NCBI RefSeq assembly: GCF_017168145.1
Contig: NZ_JADQTL010000010.1
Location: 124,001 to 188,000, forward strand
DNA: 64,000 bases
Direction: 5' to 3'
Source: Anaerovorax sp. IOR16
Lineage (GTDB): Bacteria; Bacillota; Clostridia; Peptostreptococcales; Anaerovoracaceae
Position 1 is the stretch's first letter; each line of letters begins with the position of its first letter. Shown here one piece after another: positions 39,865 through 48,986 of this stretch. The notes below the pieces were generated by a model. That model saw only the letters and a list, made by a program, of their open reading frames with translations, was not told where the DNA came from and did not search any database. The position numbers and the translations under genes were made by a program.

Positions 39865-40767
39865 TTATTCTTTTGTAACAAGTGCCAATTCAACTGGAAT
39901 GTAAGAATCCACTTCTTCTCCAGCAATTACTTTAAATGCTGCATCCACACCATTTGCACCAATTTCTTTCGGAAGCTGCTGCACGGTTGCAGCCATAGTT
40001 CCAGCCTCTACTGCTGCCACAGCGTCATCCGTTGCGTCGAATCCCACAATCATAATTTCTCTCCCGGAATCTTTAATTGCTTCCAATGCTCCAAGAGCCA
40101 TTTCATCATTATGTGCAAATACTGCATTGATTTCAGGCTGTGCCTGTAAAATATTTTCCATTACGGAAAGACCTTCTGCGCGGTCAAAATTTGCAGTCTG
40201 CTTTGCTACAACTTCCAAACCACTTCCTTCAATAGCTTTATTGAAACCTTCGCCGCGATCTCTTGCTGCAGAAGCACCCGGAATTCCTTCCAGTTCAACA
40301 ACCTTTCCACTGCCACCAAGCTGTTCAACGATATACTTTCCAGCCATTTCACCACCTGCAACATTATCCGATGCAATGTGAACTGCAACCTCACCAGAAT
40401 TTGCTGCCCGATCTAATGTAATAACCGGAATATTCGCCTCATTTGCTGCTGCAACAGCACTTCCAACGGCATCTGAATCAGTCGGATTAATTAGAATCAG
40501 GTCAACCCCCTGTGTAATCAAATCTTCTACATTTGACATTTCTGTTGCTGCATCATCCTGAGAATCCAAAACAACAAGAGTGGCTCCTAATTCATCCGCT
40601 TTTGACTGTGCTCCATCTCTTAAATCTACAAAGAATGGATTATTTAATGTAGAAACAACTAGCCCGATTGTAGGTGTGTCGCTCTCTTCCGTTGTTTGGT
40701 TAGCGCCACACGCACCCATTCCGAAAGTAAGAACAACTACTAATAAAATAAGAAATCCTTTTTTCAT
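39865..40767 (-). CDS. rbsB: Ribose ABC transporter substrate-binding lipoprotein
   Basis: RbsB binds D-ribose outside the cell and delivers it to RbsC. The 300-residue product has a signal peptide with lipobox GACG (Cys near residue 20), then the type-I periplasmic-binding fold. Ligand-site motifs are present: STLNNPFFVDLRDGAQ, DRAANSGEV, GIPGASAARDRGEGF, HNDEMALGALEAI and VGFDATDDAV. All are typical of RbsB. It is last in rbsRKDACB, 65 bp after rbsC, with a palindrome in the gap that may raise its level relative to the membrane parts. Confidence 0.93.
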   Translation of the reverse strand: MKKGFLILLVVVLTFGMGACGANQTTEESDTPTIGLVVSTLNNPFFVDLRDGAQSKADELGATLVVLDSQDDAATEMSNVEDLITQGVDLILINPTDSDAVGSAVAAANEANIPVITLDRAANSGEVAVHIASDNVAGGEMAGKYIVEQLGGSGKVVELEGIPGASAARDRGEGFNKAIEGSGLEVVAKQTANFDRAEGLSVMENILQAQPEINAVFAHNDEMALGALEAIKDSGREIMIVGFDATDDAVAAVEAGTMAATVQQLPKEIGANGVDAAFKVIAGEEVDSYIPVELALVTKE

Positions 40768-40810
40768 TTTTTTCTCCTCCTCACTTTGGTTCGAAATTTT
40801 TTTATTTATC

Positions 40811-40828
40811 TTAATCCAATTGGATTAA
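40811..40828 (-). other. Perfect 18-bp palindrome in the rbsC-rbsB gap
   Basis: TTAATCCAATTGGATTAA reads the same on both strands and can form a 7-bp stem with a four-base loop in RNA. It lacks a T-run. It could protect rbsC mRNA or mark a processing site that allows higher rbsB expression. Confidence 0.6.
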
Positions 40829-40832
40829 AACC

Positions 40833-41798
40833 TTAACGAGATGCTTTTTGTTGTCGATCAAGCAATACGGCAATTAAAATAACAACTCCTTTTGCAACAC
40901 CTTGGTAATAGGATGGTACTTGCATCAAATTTAAAGCATTATTTAAAATTCCAATAATCAGAGCACCGATTGCCGTGCCGAAAATAGTACCAACACCTCC
41001 AGACATACTGGTTCCACCTAATACAACGGCTGCAATCGCATCCAATTCATATCCTTCCCCAGCTGTCGGCTGTGCCGAACCCAATCGCGCTGTAACTAAA
41101 ATTCCAGCGAGGGCAGCCAATAAGCCAGCTGTCCCATATACAAATATCTTGATACGATCCACTTTGATCCCGGAATAAATCGTTGCTTCTTCATTAGACC
41201 CTAAAGAATAGATGTATCTTCCAATTCTCATATGTCTTAAAATATAGTATGCAATGACGAAAATGATAATCATGATACAAACAGGGACCGGAATACCAAC
41301 AAAAAATCCTTTCCCAATTTTACCAAACACATCAGCTGCCTCTGCACCGCTTGTACTGATTGGCTTTCCTTGTGTATAGACCAAGGTAGCGCCTCGAAGC
41401 AATGTCATAGTGCCCAAAGTCGCAATAAAAGGCTGTAATCGTCCTTTGCTTATCAGTAAACCATTGACAACACCAATGCCAAGCCCCAGAAGGAGTGTCA
41501 AAAACAGCGTCAGGACTACATCCATGCCTGCTGCAATCATCGTTGCTGCAATTGCACCGCAAATACCCAAAACCGACCCTACAGAAAGATCAATCCCCCC
41601 AATTAAAATTGCAAATGTCATTCCTGTAGCAATCACTGCATTAATTGAAGTTTGACGTAAAACCGTAATTATGTTTCCCCATGTGAAAAATCGATCATTC
41701 AAGAATGACATAGTAAGTCCTAAAATAAATAATACGATTAATGGCTTATTTTTTAATAAAATTTCCTTCATAGAAGTTTCTTTTTTTAAATATCGCAT
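40833..41798 (-). CDS. rbsC: Ribose ABC transporter permease
   Basis: RbsC forms the membrane channel for ribose import. The 321-residue product has about ten hydrophobic segments. Family motifs are present: INAVIATGMTFAILIGGIDLSVGS in the N-terminal half, and AAVVLGGTSMSGGVGTIFGTAIGALIIG near the C-terminus, which contacts the ATPase. The ATG at 41798 overlaps the end of rbsA by 13 bases and follows AGAGGTGAG. A start nine codons later is less well placed. Confidence 0.93.
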   Translation of the reverse strand: MRYLKKETSMKEILLKNKPLIVLFILGLTMSFLNDRFFTWGNIITVLRQTSINAVIATGMTFAILIGGIDLSVGSVLGICGAIAATMIAAGMDVVLTLFLTLLLGLGIGVVNGLLISKGRLQPFIATLGTMTLLRGATLVYTQGKPISTSGAEAADVFGKIGKGFFVGIPVPVCIMIIIFVIAYYILRHMRIGRYIYSLGSNEEATIYSGIKVDRIKIFVYGTAGLLAALAGILVTARLGSAQPTAGEGYELDAIAAVVLGGTSMSGGVGTIFGTAIGALIIGILNNALNLMQVPSYYQGVAKGVVILIAVLLDRQQKASR

Positions 41799-43297
41799 GC
41801 TGTTCTCACCTCTTTTCCAACTGCCAAGCTCATTATCTTTTCCTGGTTCGCTTCTTCATGGCTAAGCTCACCCATAATTCTTCCTTCATGCATAACAACA
41901 ATGCGATCACTCATTCCCAATATTTCCGGAATCTCTGATGATATCATTAAAATGCTCATGCCTTGTTTTTTAAATGTATTAATTAAATCATAAATTTCCT
42001 TTTTCGCACCAACATCCACCCCTCGTGTCGGTTCATCTAAAATTAATACCTCCGGACTAACATTTAAATTTTTTGCCAAGGATACTTTTTGCTGATTTCC
42101 TCCGCTCAAATGTTTAAGAAGCTGCTTACTGCCTGAAGTTTTAATTGACATCTCTTTCATATATTGTTGTGCAGAACTCTCTTCCTTTTTTCTATGAAGA
42201 TTTCCCAGTCTTCCACTGAATTTTTTAAGAGATGCCAGAGTAACATTCTCTCTAACACACATTCCCAATACAATTCCATTGTTCTTACGGTCTTCTGAAA
42301 CATAAGCAATTCCATGATTTAATGCATCCGTTGGATGATTGATTTTTATCTTTTCTCCCTTTACGTAAATATCCCCTTCCTTAGCTTTATAAATTCCATA
42401 TATCGTTCTTGCAAGCTCCGTACGTCCAGAACCCATAAGACCTGATATGCCAACAATTTCATTTTTTCTTAAAGATAAATTTACCTTTTCCACAAATTGA
42501 TTGCTTATATTTTTTACTTCTAAAACAGTCTCTCCCGCCTTGCAGGAAACTCTGGGATATTGTTCGGTTAGCTTTCTTCCAACCATACTTTCAATTATTT
42601 TATCTTCATCCAATTCTGAGATGGGTTGTTCACTCACAAATTGGCCATCCCTCAAGATTGTAACATCATCGCATATTTCGAAAATTTCCTTTAAGCGGTG
42701 TGAAATATATACGATACTTTTCCCTTCTGCCTTTAACTCCTGAATCACCTGAAACAATTTTTCTGTTTCAGAAACAGTAAGCGCTCCTGTAGGTTCATCC
42801 ATAATCAGAATTCTTGCATTCAAAGAAAGCGCTTTTGCAATTTCTACCAATTGCTGTTTCCCTACACTGATGTTCTTTACTAAGGTTTTCGGATTCTCAT
42901 TTAGTCCTAACTTCTCAAGCCATAAATAAGCATCTTCATTTAATTTTTTCCAATTAACCTGCATACCTAATCTCAGAGGCTCTCTTCCAAGAAAAATATT
43001 TTCTGCAATGGACAAGTCCTTTACAAGATTTAACTCTTGATGAATAATAGCAATTCCTTTGGCTTGGGACTGCCGAATGTTTTGAAAATCAATCGGTTCA
43101 CCATCCACGATGATTTCACCCTGATTTTTCTGATAGGCACCTGTAAGAATTTTCATTAATGTAGATTTTCCTGCTCCATTTTCACCTAACAGTGCCATGA
43201 TTCTACCTTCATACACGTTAAAATCAACGCCCTTTAAAACAGGAACGCCAGAAAAGCTTTTGGTGATACCTTTCATTGCAATTAACTTTCTTGGCAA
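41786..43297 (-). CDS. rbsA: Ribose ABC transporter ATPase (two fused cassettes)
   Basis: RbsA energises ribose import. The 503-residue product contains two cassettes. The first has Walker A GENGAGKST near residue 38, and signature and Walker B ILIMDEPTGAL. The second has a degenerate Walker A (GLMGSGRTE) and an intact signature LSGGNQQKVSLAKNL with Walker B VLILDEPTRGVD. Asymmetry of this kind is normal for sugar importers. Order rbsD-rbsA-rbsC is standard; it overlaps rbsC and starts 15 bp after rbsD. Confidence 0.94.
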   Translation of the reverse strand: MPRKLIAMKGITKSFSGVPVLKGVDFNVYEGRIMALLGENGAGKSTLMKILTGAYQKNQGEIIVDGEPIDFQNIRQSQAKGIAIIHQELNLVKDLSIAENIFLGREPLRLGMQVNWKKLNEDAYLWLEKLGLNENPKTLVKNISVGKQQLVEIAKALSLNARILIMDEPTGALTVSETEKLFQVIQELKAEGKSIVYISHRLKEIFEICDDVTILRDGQFVSEQPISELDEDKIIESMVGRKLTEQYPRVSCKAGETVLEVKNISNQFVEKVNLSLRKNEIVGISGLMGSGRTELARTIYGIYKAKEGDIYVKGEKIKINHPTDALNHGIAYVSEDRKNNGIVLGMCVRENVTLASLKKFSGRLGNLHRKKEESSAQQYMKEMSIKTSGSKQLLKHLSGGNQQKVSLAKNLNVSPEVLILDEPTRGVDVGAKKEIYDLINTFKKQGMSILMISSEIPEILGMSDRIVVMHEGRIMGELSHEEANQEKIMSLAVGKEVRTACDI

Positions 43298-43312
43298 TCA
43301 TTCCACCTCCTT

Positions 43313-43732
43313 TTAAAATACAACACCAGAGACCAATATGATGTTTGCAAAAGGAGTAAATTCTCCCGTTCTAACAGCGCCCATACATTGCTGAGTTTCC
43401 TCTTTAAATACTTCATGCGGTACATATACAACCTCCAACTCAATTTCCTCTCTCTGCTCCATTTCAAAAAGCAAAACAATTACCTTCTGATGTAAATCAG
43501 GGCTTATTTGCGTAAATTCTTCTGCCATAATAACCTTTTCAATTTTTTGTTCCGATAATATTGCCTCTAAAACGGTTAAAAAATCCGGTACTCCTTCAGA
43601 AACTGCCAAATCAATTTGTTGAACTTGATTTGAAATAGGAAGTCCAGCATCACCAACCACCAAACTGTCCTTATGTCTCATTCTTGCTATAAGATAAGAA
43701 ATTTCTGAATGAATCAGTTTTGTTTTTTTCAT
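43313..43732 (-). CDS. rbsD: D-ribose pyranase
   Basis: RbsD interconverts the pyranose and furanose forms of ribose so that ribokinase can use it. The 139-residue product starts MKKTKLIHSEISYLIARMRHKDSLVVGDAG and ends with RTGEFTPFANIILVSGVVF. The catalytic His (in RMRHKD) and the family motif for sugar binding are present. I use ATG 43732, eight bases after GGGAG inside the rbsK end; the longer frame to 43759 overlaps rbsK and is not conserved. Confidence 0.94.
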   Translation of the reverse strand: MKKTKLIHSEISYLIARMRHKDSLVVGDAGLPISNQVQQIDLAVSEGVPDFLTVLEAILSEQKIEKVIMAEEFTQISPDLHQKVIVLLFEMEQREEIELEVVYVPHEVFKEETQQCMGAVRTGEFTPFANIILVSGVVF

Positions 43733-43734
43733 TG

Positions 43735-44661
43735 CTATTTCTCCCTTTCTTTTAGCCAAGTATTAAATCCCTTTACTTCTTCCTTATATGGAAGTGATGT
43801 CTGTGCACCTTCCGTAGTCACAGTCATTGCTCCGACCTTCATCGCAAATTCAATTGCCGTTTCTATGTTTTCTCCCGTGCTCAATGAAACGGCTAACGCA
43901 CCATTAAAGCTATCTCCTGCGGCAGTAGTGTCAATACTCTTTACTTTATAAGCTTTAAATACTTTTTCAGTATTTTCTGTGACATAAATGCAGCCTTTTT
44001 CCCCAAGTGTAACAATAACTTCACTTATACCATTATTAATTAGTTTTCTTGCTGCATTTACAATCTGATCCTTTGTATCCGTTTCACACCCGGTTAATGT
44101 CTCTAGTTCTGTCTCATTTGGGGTTAGGATATCAATGTTTTTTAAGAAAGTATGACTCAACGATGCAGCGGGTGCAGGATTCAATATGGTTTTTTTTCCA
44201 GCCTCCTTTGCTATATGCAAAGCATTTTCAACGACATCCATTTTTGTTTCTAATTGCATAAGAACAATGTCAGTATTTTGAATGATATCTTTTTTGCTAT
44301 TTAAATCATCGACCGTAAGCTCAAAATTTGCACCAGGTGCAACCGTAATCATATTGCCTCCGGACTCTTCAACAAGGATTGCGGCAACACCAGTAGAAAT
44401 GTTTTCTTTCTCAATAATGTGATTCGTATCAACACCATCCTTTTCTAAAGACTTTTTCAGCACTTCTCCCATTGCATCTTTGCCGATACAGCCAATCATC
44501 TGTACATTAGCTCCCAACCTTGCAATTGCCGCTGCTTGATTTCCGCCCTTTCCTCCAGGTACCTGCTTAAACTCTTTACCCATAACAGTTTCCCCTGGTT
44601 TTGGTAACTTGGATGTATTGATTACCAAATCCATATTTAAACTACCTATAACTGTAATCAT
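43735..44661 (-). CDS. rbsK: Ribokinase
   Basis: Ribokinase phosphorylates D-ribose to ribose-5-phosphate for the pentose-phosphate pathway. The 308-residue PfkB-family product has GSLNMDLVINTSKLPKPGET and the sugar-site GGKGGNQAAAIARLGA near residue 40. The C-terminal signature is IDTTAAGDSFNGALAVSL, with the catalytic Asp. It follows rbsR by 11 bp and is followed directly by rbsD, whose ATG begins two bases after its stop. All key residues are visible. Confidence 0.95.
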   Translation of the reverse strand: MITVIGSLNMDLVINTSKLPKPGETVMGKEFKQVPGGKGGNQAAAIARLGANVQMIGCIGKDAMGEVLKKSLEKDGVDTNHIIEKENISTGVAAILVEESGGNMITVAPGANFELTVDDLNSKKDIIQNTDIVLMQLETKMDVVENALHIAKEAGKKTILNPAPAASLSHTFLKNIDILTPNETELETLTGCETDTKDQIVNAARKLINNGISEVIVTLGEKGCIYVTENTEKVFKAYKVKSIDTTAAGDSFNGALAVSLSTGENIETAIEFAMKVGAMTVTTEGAQTSLPYKEEVKGFNTWLKEREK

Positions 44662-44672
44662 AAAGACCTCCT

Positions 44673-45683
44673 TTATTTTGTAGATTGTCTTATAACAAGT
44701 TCGGTATCTAAAATAATTCGTTCTTTTTTCTCTTCTTGCTTTTTCTCTTTTTCAATAACATCAATTAATAATTCTGCTGCCCTATACCCCATCTCATACT
44801 TTGGCTGTCGTATAGTCGTCAGCGGCGGCGTTGTCATTTGTGCGAGATAAACATCATCAAAGCCTAGTATGCCCACATCTTTTGGAACATAAATCCCTTT
44901 TTCTTTCAACGCCTTAATTGCACCAATTGCAATTAAATCATTTCCGCAAAATATAGCATCAAAAGACAGAGATTCCTTCTCAAATTCCTGAATGGCATCA
45001 TAGCCCCATTGACTTCGGTAGCTGCCTTTCTTAACCCACTTTAAATCGTATGGCATTCCATGTTCCATCAGTGCTCGACGATAGCCTGCCAAACGATCCT
45101 GTGCCGTTTTCGTTTTCATTGACCCGGCAATGTATGCAATCTTTTTATATCCCTGCTGGATTAAGTAGCTCACACCCGCCATTGAAGCTGCTTCATTGTC
45201 CACCAAAACTCTTCCGACCACATTATCAGCTTTTGAATCTCGATCGATTAATACAATTGGAATGCGAAATTTATTAAAATCTGCTTCTGCTTTTTCTGCA
45301 GAGTGTGCAAAAATAATCCCATCGACCATTTTCTCTGTTAATATCTTAATGTAATTATCTTGTCTCTTTATCTTATCATCGGTATTACAATAGATTACGC
45401 TGTATCCTGATTTACTCGCCATGTCTTCTGCACCTCTTGCAATTTCAGGAAAAAATGGATTTGTAATATCCGGAATAATCAAACCGATTGTTTTTGTTTT
45501 TTTAGTAACTAAACTACGTGCCATGACATTAGGTACATAGCCTCGTTTCGCGATTAATTCTAAGATCCGAGTTCTTGTTGCTTCACTTATATTTTTATCT
45601 TTGTTATTGCATATCATGGAAACAGTGGCGATTGACACTCCCGCTTCTTTGGCAATATCCTTCATGGTCACTTGTCTTTTCAC
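44673..45683 (-). CDS. rbsR: LacI-family ribose operon repressor
   Basis: The product likely represses the ribose operon until ribose binds. The 336-residue product starts with GTG behind AAGGAGA. It has the LacI helix-turn-helix (VTMKDIAKEAGVSIATVSMI) and hinge. A periplasmic-binding-like effector domain follows (ARSLVTKKTKTIGLIIPDITNPFF, GILGFDDVYLAQMTTPPLTT). It is the first gene of rbsRKDACB, and a perfect palindrome (45719-45734) lies 36 bp upstream, so autoregulation is likely. Ribose as effector is inferred from the operon. Confidence 0.93.
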   Translation of the reverse strand: MKRQVTMKDIAKEAGVSIATVSMICNNKDKNISEATRTRILELIAKRGYVPNVMARSLVTKKTKTIGLIIPDITNPFFPEIARGAEDMASKSGYSVIYCNTDDKIKRQDNYIKILTEKMVDGIIFAHSAEKAEADFNKFRIPIVLIDRDSKADNVVGRVLVDNEAASMAGVSYLIQQGYKKIAYIAGSMKTKTAQDRLAGYRRALMEHGMPYDLKWVKKGSYRSQWGYDAIQEFEKESLSFDAIFCGNDLIAIGAIKALKEKGIYVPKDVGILGFDDVYLAQMTTPPLTTIRQPKYEMGYRAAELLIDVIEKEKKQEEKKERIILDTELVIRQSTK

Positions 45684-45718
45684 ACTTATCTCCTTTTATA
45701 AATATTGTAAATACTATT

Positions 45719-45775
45719 AGTTAAACGTTTAACTTAAGGTACCACTATTCTACTATAGACGAATCAATATTACAA
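45719..45775 (-). promoter_or_regulatory. Ribose operon promoter and LacI-type operator
   Basis: Minus-strand TTGTAA (45775-45770), 17-base spacer, TAGAAT (45752-45747). The perfect palindrome AGTTAAACGTTTAACT (45719-45734) carries the central CG of LacI-family operators. It lies just after the expected transcription start, where a bound repressor would block initiation. Confidence 0.85.
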
Positions 45776-45847
45776 CTCAAAACTTTATTTTAACCATTTG
45801 TACCTTATTTCAATCATTGCTGTTATTGGACAAAATTCTTCTTATTC

Positions 45848-45887
45848 AATAAAAAAACCGCTGCATTCTTTCGAATGCAACGGTTTT
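45848..45887 (-). terminator. Intrinsic terminator after rplL
   Basis: 15-bp arms (AAAACCGCTGCATTC with GAATGCAACGGTTTT, one mismatch) around TTTC, then a long T-run on the minus strand. It ends the nusG-rplKAJL transcript before the ribose operon. Confidence 0.93.
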
Positions 45888-45927
45888 TATTTCGCTAATA
45901 ATCAGTTTCTTTCCAAAAAGAATCAAA

Positions 45928-46293
45928 TTACTTTAATTCTACGGAAGCTCCAACTTCTTCTAACTTAGTTTTGATTTCATTAGCTTCTTCCTTAGTAACG
46001 CCTTCCTTCAATGTTGCAGGAGCGCCATCTACCATGTCTTTTGCTTCCTTAAGTCCAAGACCGGTGATTTCTCTTACTGCCTTGATAACCTTAATCTTTT
46101 CTCCACCAGCGGATGTTAAGATTACATTGAATTCAGTCTGCTCTTCAGCAGCAGCTTCGCCACCAGCAGCACCAACTACAGCAACTGGAGCAGCTGCAGA
46201 TACGCCGAATTCTTCTTCACAAGCCTTAACTAATTCATTTAATTCCAAAACGGTCATCGCTTTGATCGCTTCAATGATCTGATCTTTGTTCAT
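45928..46293 (-). CDS. rplL: 50S ribosomal protein L7/L12
   Basis: L7/L12 forms the flexible stalk that recruits GTPase factors. The 121-residue product has an N-terminal dimerisation helix ([27 protein letters not shown]) and an Ala/Gly/Glu hinge ([13 protein letters not shown]). The C-terminal domain is [39 protein letters not shown] (in pieces) with the factor-binding Lys and Glu residues. It follows rplJ by 77 bp and ends at a terminator. Confidence 0.97.
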   Translation of the reverse strand: MNKDQIIEAIKAMTVLELNELVKACEEEFGVSAAAPVAVVGAAGGEAAAEEQTEFNVILTSAGGEKIKVIKAVREITGLGLKEAKDMVDGAPATLKEGVTKEEANEIKTKLEEVGASVELK

Positions 46294-46370
46294 TTTTTAA
46301 TCCTCCATATAGATTTTTCATTTAGAAAATTTTACTTAACATTTTCATTTTTATTTTTTATATAACTGCT

Positions 46371-46868
46371 TTATTCAGCAGGCTTTTCATCTGCAATCGC
46401 CTGTAAAGTACGAACAAACTTGGATACAGGGGATTGGATGCTTCCCATAAATTTCGCAATCATTTCGTCTCTGGACGGTAGATTTGCGATTGCTTGAACG
46501 CCTTCTGCGTCAAACAAAGTTCCTTCAATAACACCAGCTTTGAACGACATTTTCTTGTAATCCTTGATAATTCCGTTCAATACTCTAGCAGGTGCTACTG
46601 CATCATCGTAACCAATCGCAATTGCACTTGGTCCTTCCAAAACGTCTTTTAGACCTTCGTAAGGAGTTCCTTCAATGGCTCTAGCCATTAATGTATTCTT
46701 ATAAACTGTGTAATCTACGTTTGCTTCACGAAGCTTTCTTCTCATTGCATCCGCCTGCGCAACGGTGGTTCCGATGTAATCAATGACAACAGCAGACTGT
46801 GCTTTTTCAAGCTTTGCTTTGATTTCATCAATAATCAGCTGTTTTGCCTGTAAATGTTCTACTGACAT
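46371..46868 (-). CDS. rplJ: 50S ribosomal protein L10
   Basis: L10 anchors the L7/L12 stalk to 23S rRNA. The 165-residue product has KAQSAVVIDYIGTTVAQADAMRRKLRE and VDYTVYKNTLMARAIEGT. A C-terminal helix IQSPVSKFVRTLQAIADEK holds the L7/L12 dimers. The complex of L10 with L12 represses rplJL in other bacteria, and the leader just upstream (46893-46998) has the matching structure. Confidence 0.97.
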   Translation of the reverse strand: MSVEHLQAKQLIIDEIKAKLEKAQSAVVIDYIGTTVAQADAMRRKLREANVDYTVYKNTLMARAIEGTPYEGLKDVLEGPSAIAIGYDDAVAPARVLNGIIKDYKKMSFKAGVIEGTLFDAEGVQAIANLPSRDEMIAKFMGSIQSPVSKFVRTLQAIADEKPAE

Positions 46869-46892
46869 TTCAATCTCCTTTCCGGCTTTTAT

Positions 46893-46998
46893 AAAAAAAG
46901 CCTTTTCGGTTCTGTAGACGGAAAAGGCTCATAAATTATATGATACAATAACCTCGGCAGGATATTAAGTCCGTCTTCGGACACCGGCTGTCTACAGT
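46893..46998 (-). promoter_or_regulatory. Ribosomal L10 leader with attenuator
   Basis: The minus-strand transcript between rplA and rplJ has the L10-leader core, including TTAATATCCTGCCGAGG. A terminator follows: AGCCTTTTC and GAAAAGGCT (46899-46929) and a T-run (46898-46893). The terminator loop contains GTCTACAG (46919-46912), exactly complementary to CTGTAGAC (46997-46990) at the leader start. The two pairings exclude each other, as expected for L10-controlled attenuation, which is known for B. subtilis rplJL. Confidence 0.9.
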
Positions 46999-47025
46999 TC
47001 TTATTTACTTTTTAATTGATTTCCC

Positions 47026-47724
47026 TTATAGGGTAATCTTTAGTGCATTCACCTTTACTCCAGGACCCATAGTTGTAGCTACGGTTACACTCTTCAAATA
47101 CTGTCCTTTTGCTACGGATGGCTTTGCCTTTAAGATTGCTTCAAGCAATGCATTAAAGTTATTAGTCAATTTTTCCGGTCCAAAAGAAACCTTTCCAATT
47201 GGTGTGTGGATGATGTTTGTTTTGTCAAGTCTATACTCAACTTTACCGGCTTTAATTTCTTGAAGCGCTTTTTCAACATCCATAGTAACGGTTCCAGACT
47301 TTGGATTTGGCATTAATCCCTTAGGACCTAACACTTTACCTAATCTACCTACAACACCCATCATATCAGGAGTTGCAACCACTACATCAAAATCAAACCA
47401 ATTTTCTTTTTGAATTTTTTGAGCTAATTCATCAGCACCTACGTAATCAGCACCAGCTGCTTCCGCTTCTTTTGCTTTGTCGCCCTTTGCAAATACAAGA
47501 ACTTTCTTGGATTTACCAGTTCCGTGTGGAAGAACAATCGCGCCTCTAACCTGCTGGTCAGCGTGTCTTCCATCAACACCAAGCTTTACATGAACTTCAA
47601 CTGTTTCATCAAACTTAGCCTTTGCTGTCTGCACTACCAATGCGAGTGCATCATTCACCTCATAAAAGGTGGCTCTGTCAACTAATTTTGCAGAGTCTTG
47701 ATACTTTTTACCTCTTTTAGGCAT
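47026..47724 (-). CDS. rplA: 50S ribosomal protein L1
   Basis: L1 forms the mobile stalk that escorts E-site tRNA, and in E. coli it represses rplKA. The 232-residue product begins [21 protein letters not shown], and domain I carries [22 protein letters not shown]. Family segments [20 protein letters not shown] and [28 protein letters not shown] are present in separate places. It is 49 bp after rplK and precedes the L10 leader. Confidence 0.97.
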   Translation of the reverse strand: MPKRGKKYQDSAKLVDRATFYEVNDALALVVQTAKAKFDETVEVHVKLGVDGRHADQQVRGAIVLPHGTGKSKKVLVFAKGDKAKEAEAAGADYVGADELAQKIQKENWFDFDVVVATPDMMGVVGRLGKVLGPKGLMPNPKSGTVTMDVEKALQEIKAGKVEYRLDKTNIIHTPIGKVSFGPEKLTNNFNALLEAILKAKPSVAKGQYLKSVTVATTMGPGVKVNALKITL

Positions 47725-47773
47725 TTCTTACCTCCTCGTGGTACAAACGGTTCTTCTCGAACCTCCCACCTTC

Positions 47774-48199
47774 TTAGTCTTCAATAACGATTCCCATGCT
47801 TCTTGCAGTACCCTTGATCATGGAAGTTGCAGATTCAAGGTTTGCAGCATTTAAGTCAGGCATCTTGAGCTTAGCAATCTCTTCTACCTGTGCAGTTGTC
47901 AACGTTGCAACCTTCTTTTTGTTCGGTTCACCAGATGCGGATTGAAGATTTGCAGCCTTTTTCAGCAATACTGCTGCAGGCGGAGTCTTCGTAACGAACG
48001 TAAATGATCTATCAGAATATACAGTAATAACAACTGGTATGATCATCCCTGGTTGGTCAGCTGTCTTTGCATTAAACTGCTTACAGAAATCCATAATGTT
48101 TACGCCCTTTTGTCCAAGAGCCGGACCTACTGGTGGTGCAGGGGTTGCATTACCCGCAGCAATCTGCAGTTTAATTAAGCCTTCTACTTTCTTTGCCAT
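47774..48199 (-). CDS. rplK: 50S ribosomal protein L11
   Basis: L11 lies at the GTPase-associated centre and is needed for RelA-type stringent signalling and thiostrepton binding. The 141-residue product begins [43 protein letters not shown] (in pieces). It has the tail [23 protein letters not shown]. The Pro-rich N-terminal segment is intact. It follows nusG after a 113-bp spacer that includes a TATAAT-like element but no convincing -35. Confidence 0.97.
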   Translation of the reverse strand: MAKKVEGLIKLQIAAGNATPAPPVGPALGQKGVNIMDFCKQFNAKTADQPGMIIPVVITVYSDRSFTFVTKTPPAAVLLKKAANLQSASGEPNKKKVATLTTAQVEEIAKLKMPDLNAANLESATSMIKGTARSMGIVIED

Positions 48200-48312
48200 T
48201 TCTATGTCTCCTTTCTTTCTTTACACAATAAAGCTGCTCTTATACAGCCTATTATACTTGTAAAGAATAATGATTTTGATGCGAATTCATCATTTTATTT
48301 GCAATGTTTGTT

Positions 48313-48960
48313 CTAGATTTTATCAACCTGTCCAAATTCAAGCTCAACCGGCGTATCTCTTCCAAACATAGATATCTTGACCTTAAGAGTCTGCTTATCC
48401 ATATTGACCTCTTCAACAACACCCATAAAGCTTTCAAACGGCCCGTTGATTACCTTAACATTATCGCCAGGTTCGATATCCAAATCAATGTATACCTTTT
48501 CGATACCCATTCTTCGAACTTCCTCATCCGAAAGCGGAATCGGCTCGGAACAATGACCAACAAAACCGGTTACACCCTGTGTGTTTCTTACCAAATACCA
48601 TGATTCATTGGTTACAATCATTTTTACAATAACGTAACCCGGAAACATTTTTCTAGTTTTTACCTTTCGTTGACCGTTCTTAATTTCAACTCGATCTTCT
48701 GTAGGCACCACAACAGCGAGGACCAAATCTTGCATTCCTCTATTTTCAACGAGCTTCTCAATATTAACTTTTACTTTGTTTTCGTGGCCAGAATAAGTGT
48801 GCACAACATACCATTTTGCAAGTTTGGAAGGATCGGTATCATCCGGTCTTCCATCTTTGATTGCTTCGTCTTCCTTCCAATCGTTTTTCGATTCTTCCGG
48901 TTCAAAATCCATCAAAGGAACTTCTTCTTCCACAAATTCTCTGTTTTTTTCATCTGACAT
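48313..48960 (-). CDS. nusG: Transcription factor NusG with an acidic N-terminal extension
   Basis: NusG couples RNA polymerase to Rho, ribosomes and pause control. The 215-residue product has the NGN domain starting at KWYVVHTYSGHENKVK and a KOW domain near the C-terminus (DIEPGDNVKVINGPF, GRDTPVELEFGQVDKI). Upstream of the NGN domain are about 48 extra residues, very acidic (EEEVPLMDFEPEESKNDWKEDE); the family is normally about 175 residues. The start at 48960 is fixed by AAGGAAGG. A longer frame to 49071 overlaps secE and is not conserved. Confidence 0.95.
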   Translation of the reverse strand: MSDEKNREFVEEEVPLMDFEPEESKNDWKEDEAIKDGRPDDTDPSKLAKWYVVHTYSGHENKVKVNIEKLVENRGMQDLVLAVVVPTEDRVEIKNGQRKVKTRKMFPGYVIVKMIVTNESWYLVRNTQGVTGFVGHCSEPIPLSDEEVRRMGIEKVYIDLDIEPGDNVKVINGPFESFMGVVEEVNMDKQTLKVKISMFGRDTPVELEFGQVDKI

Positions 48961-48986
48961 TTTTGCCTTCCTTTTCGCTTGAACTC

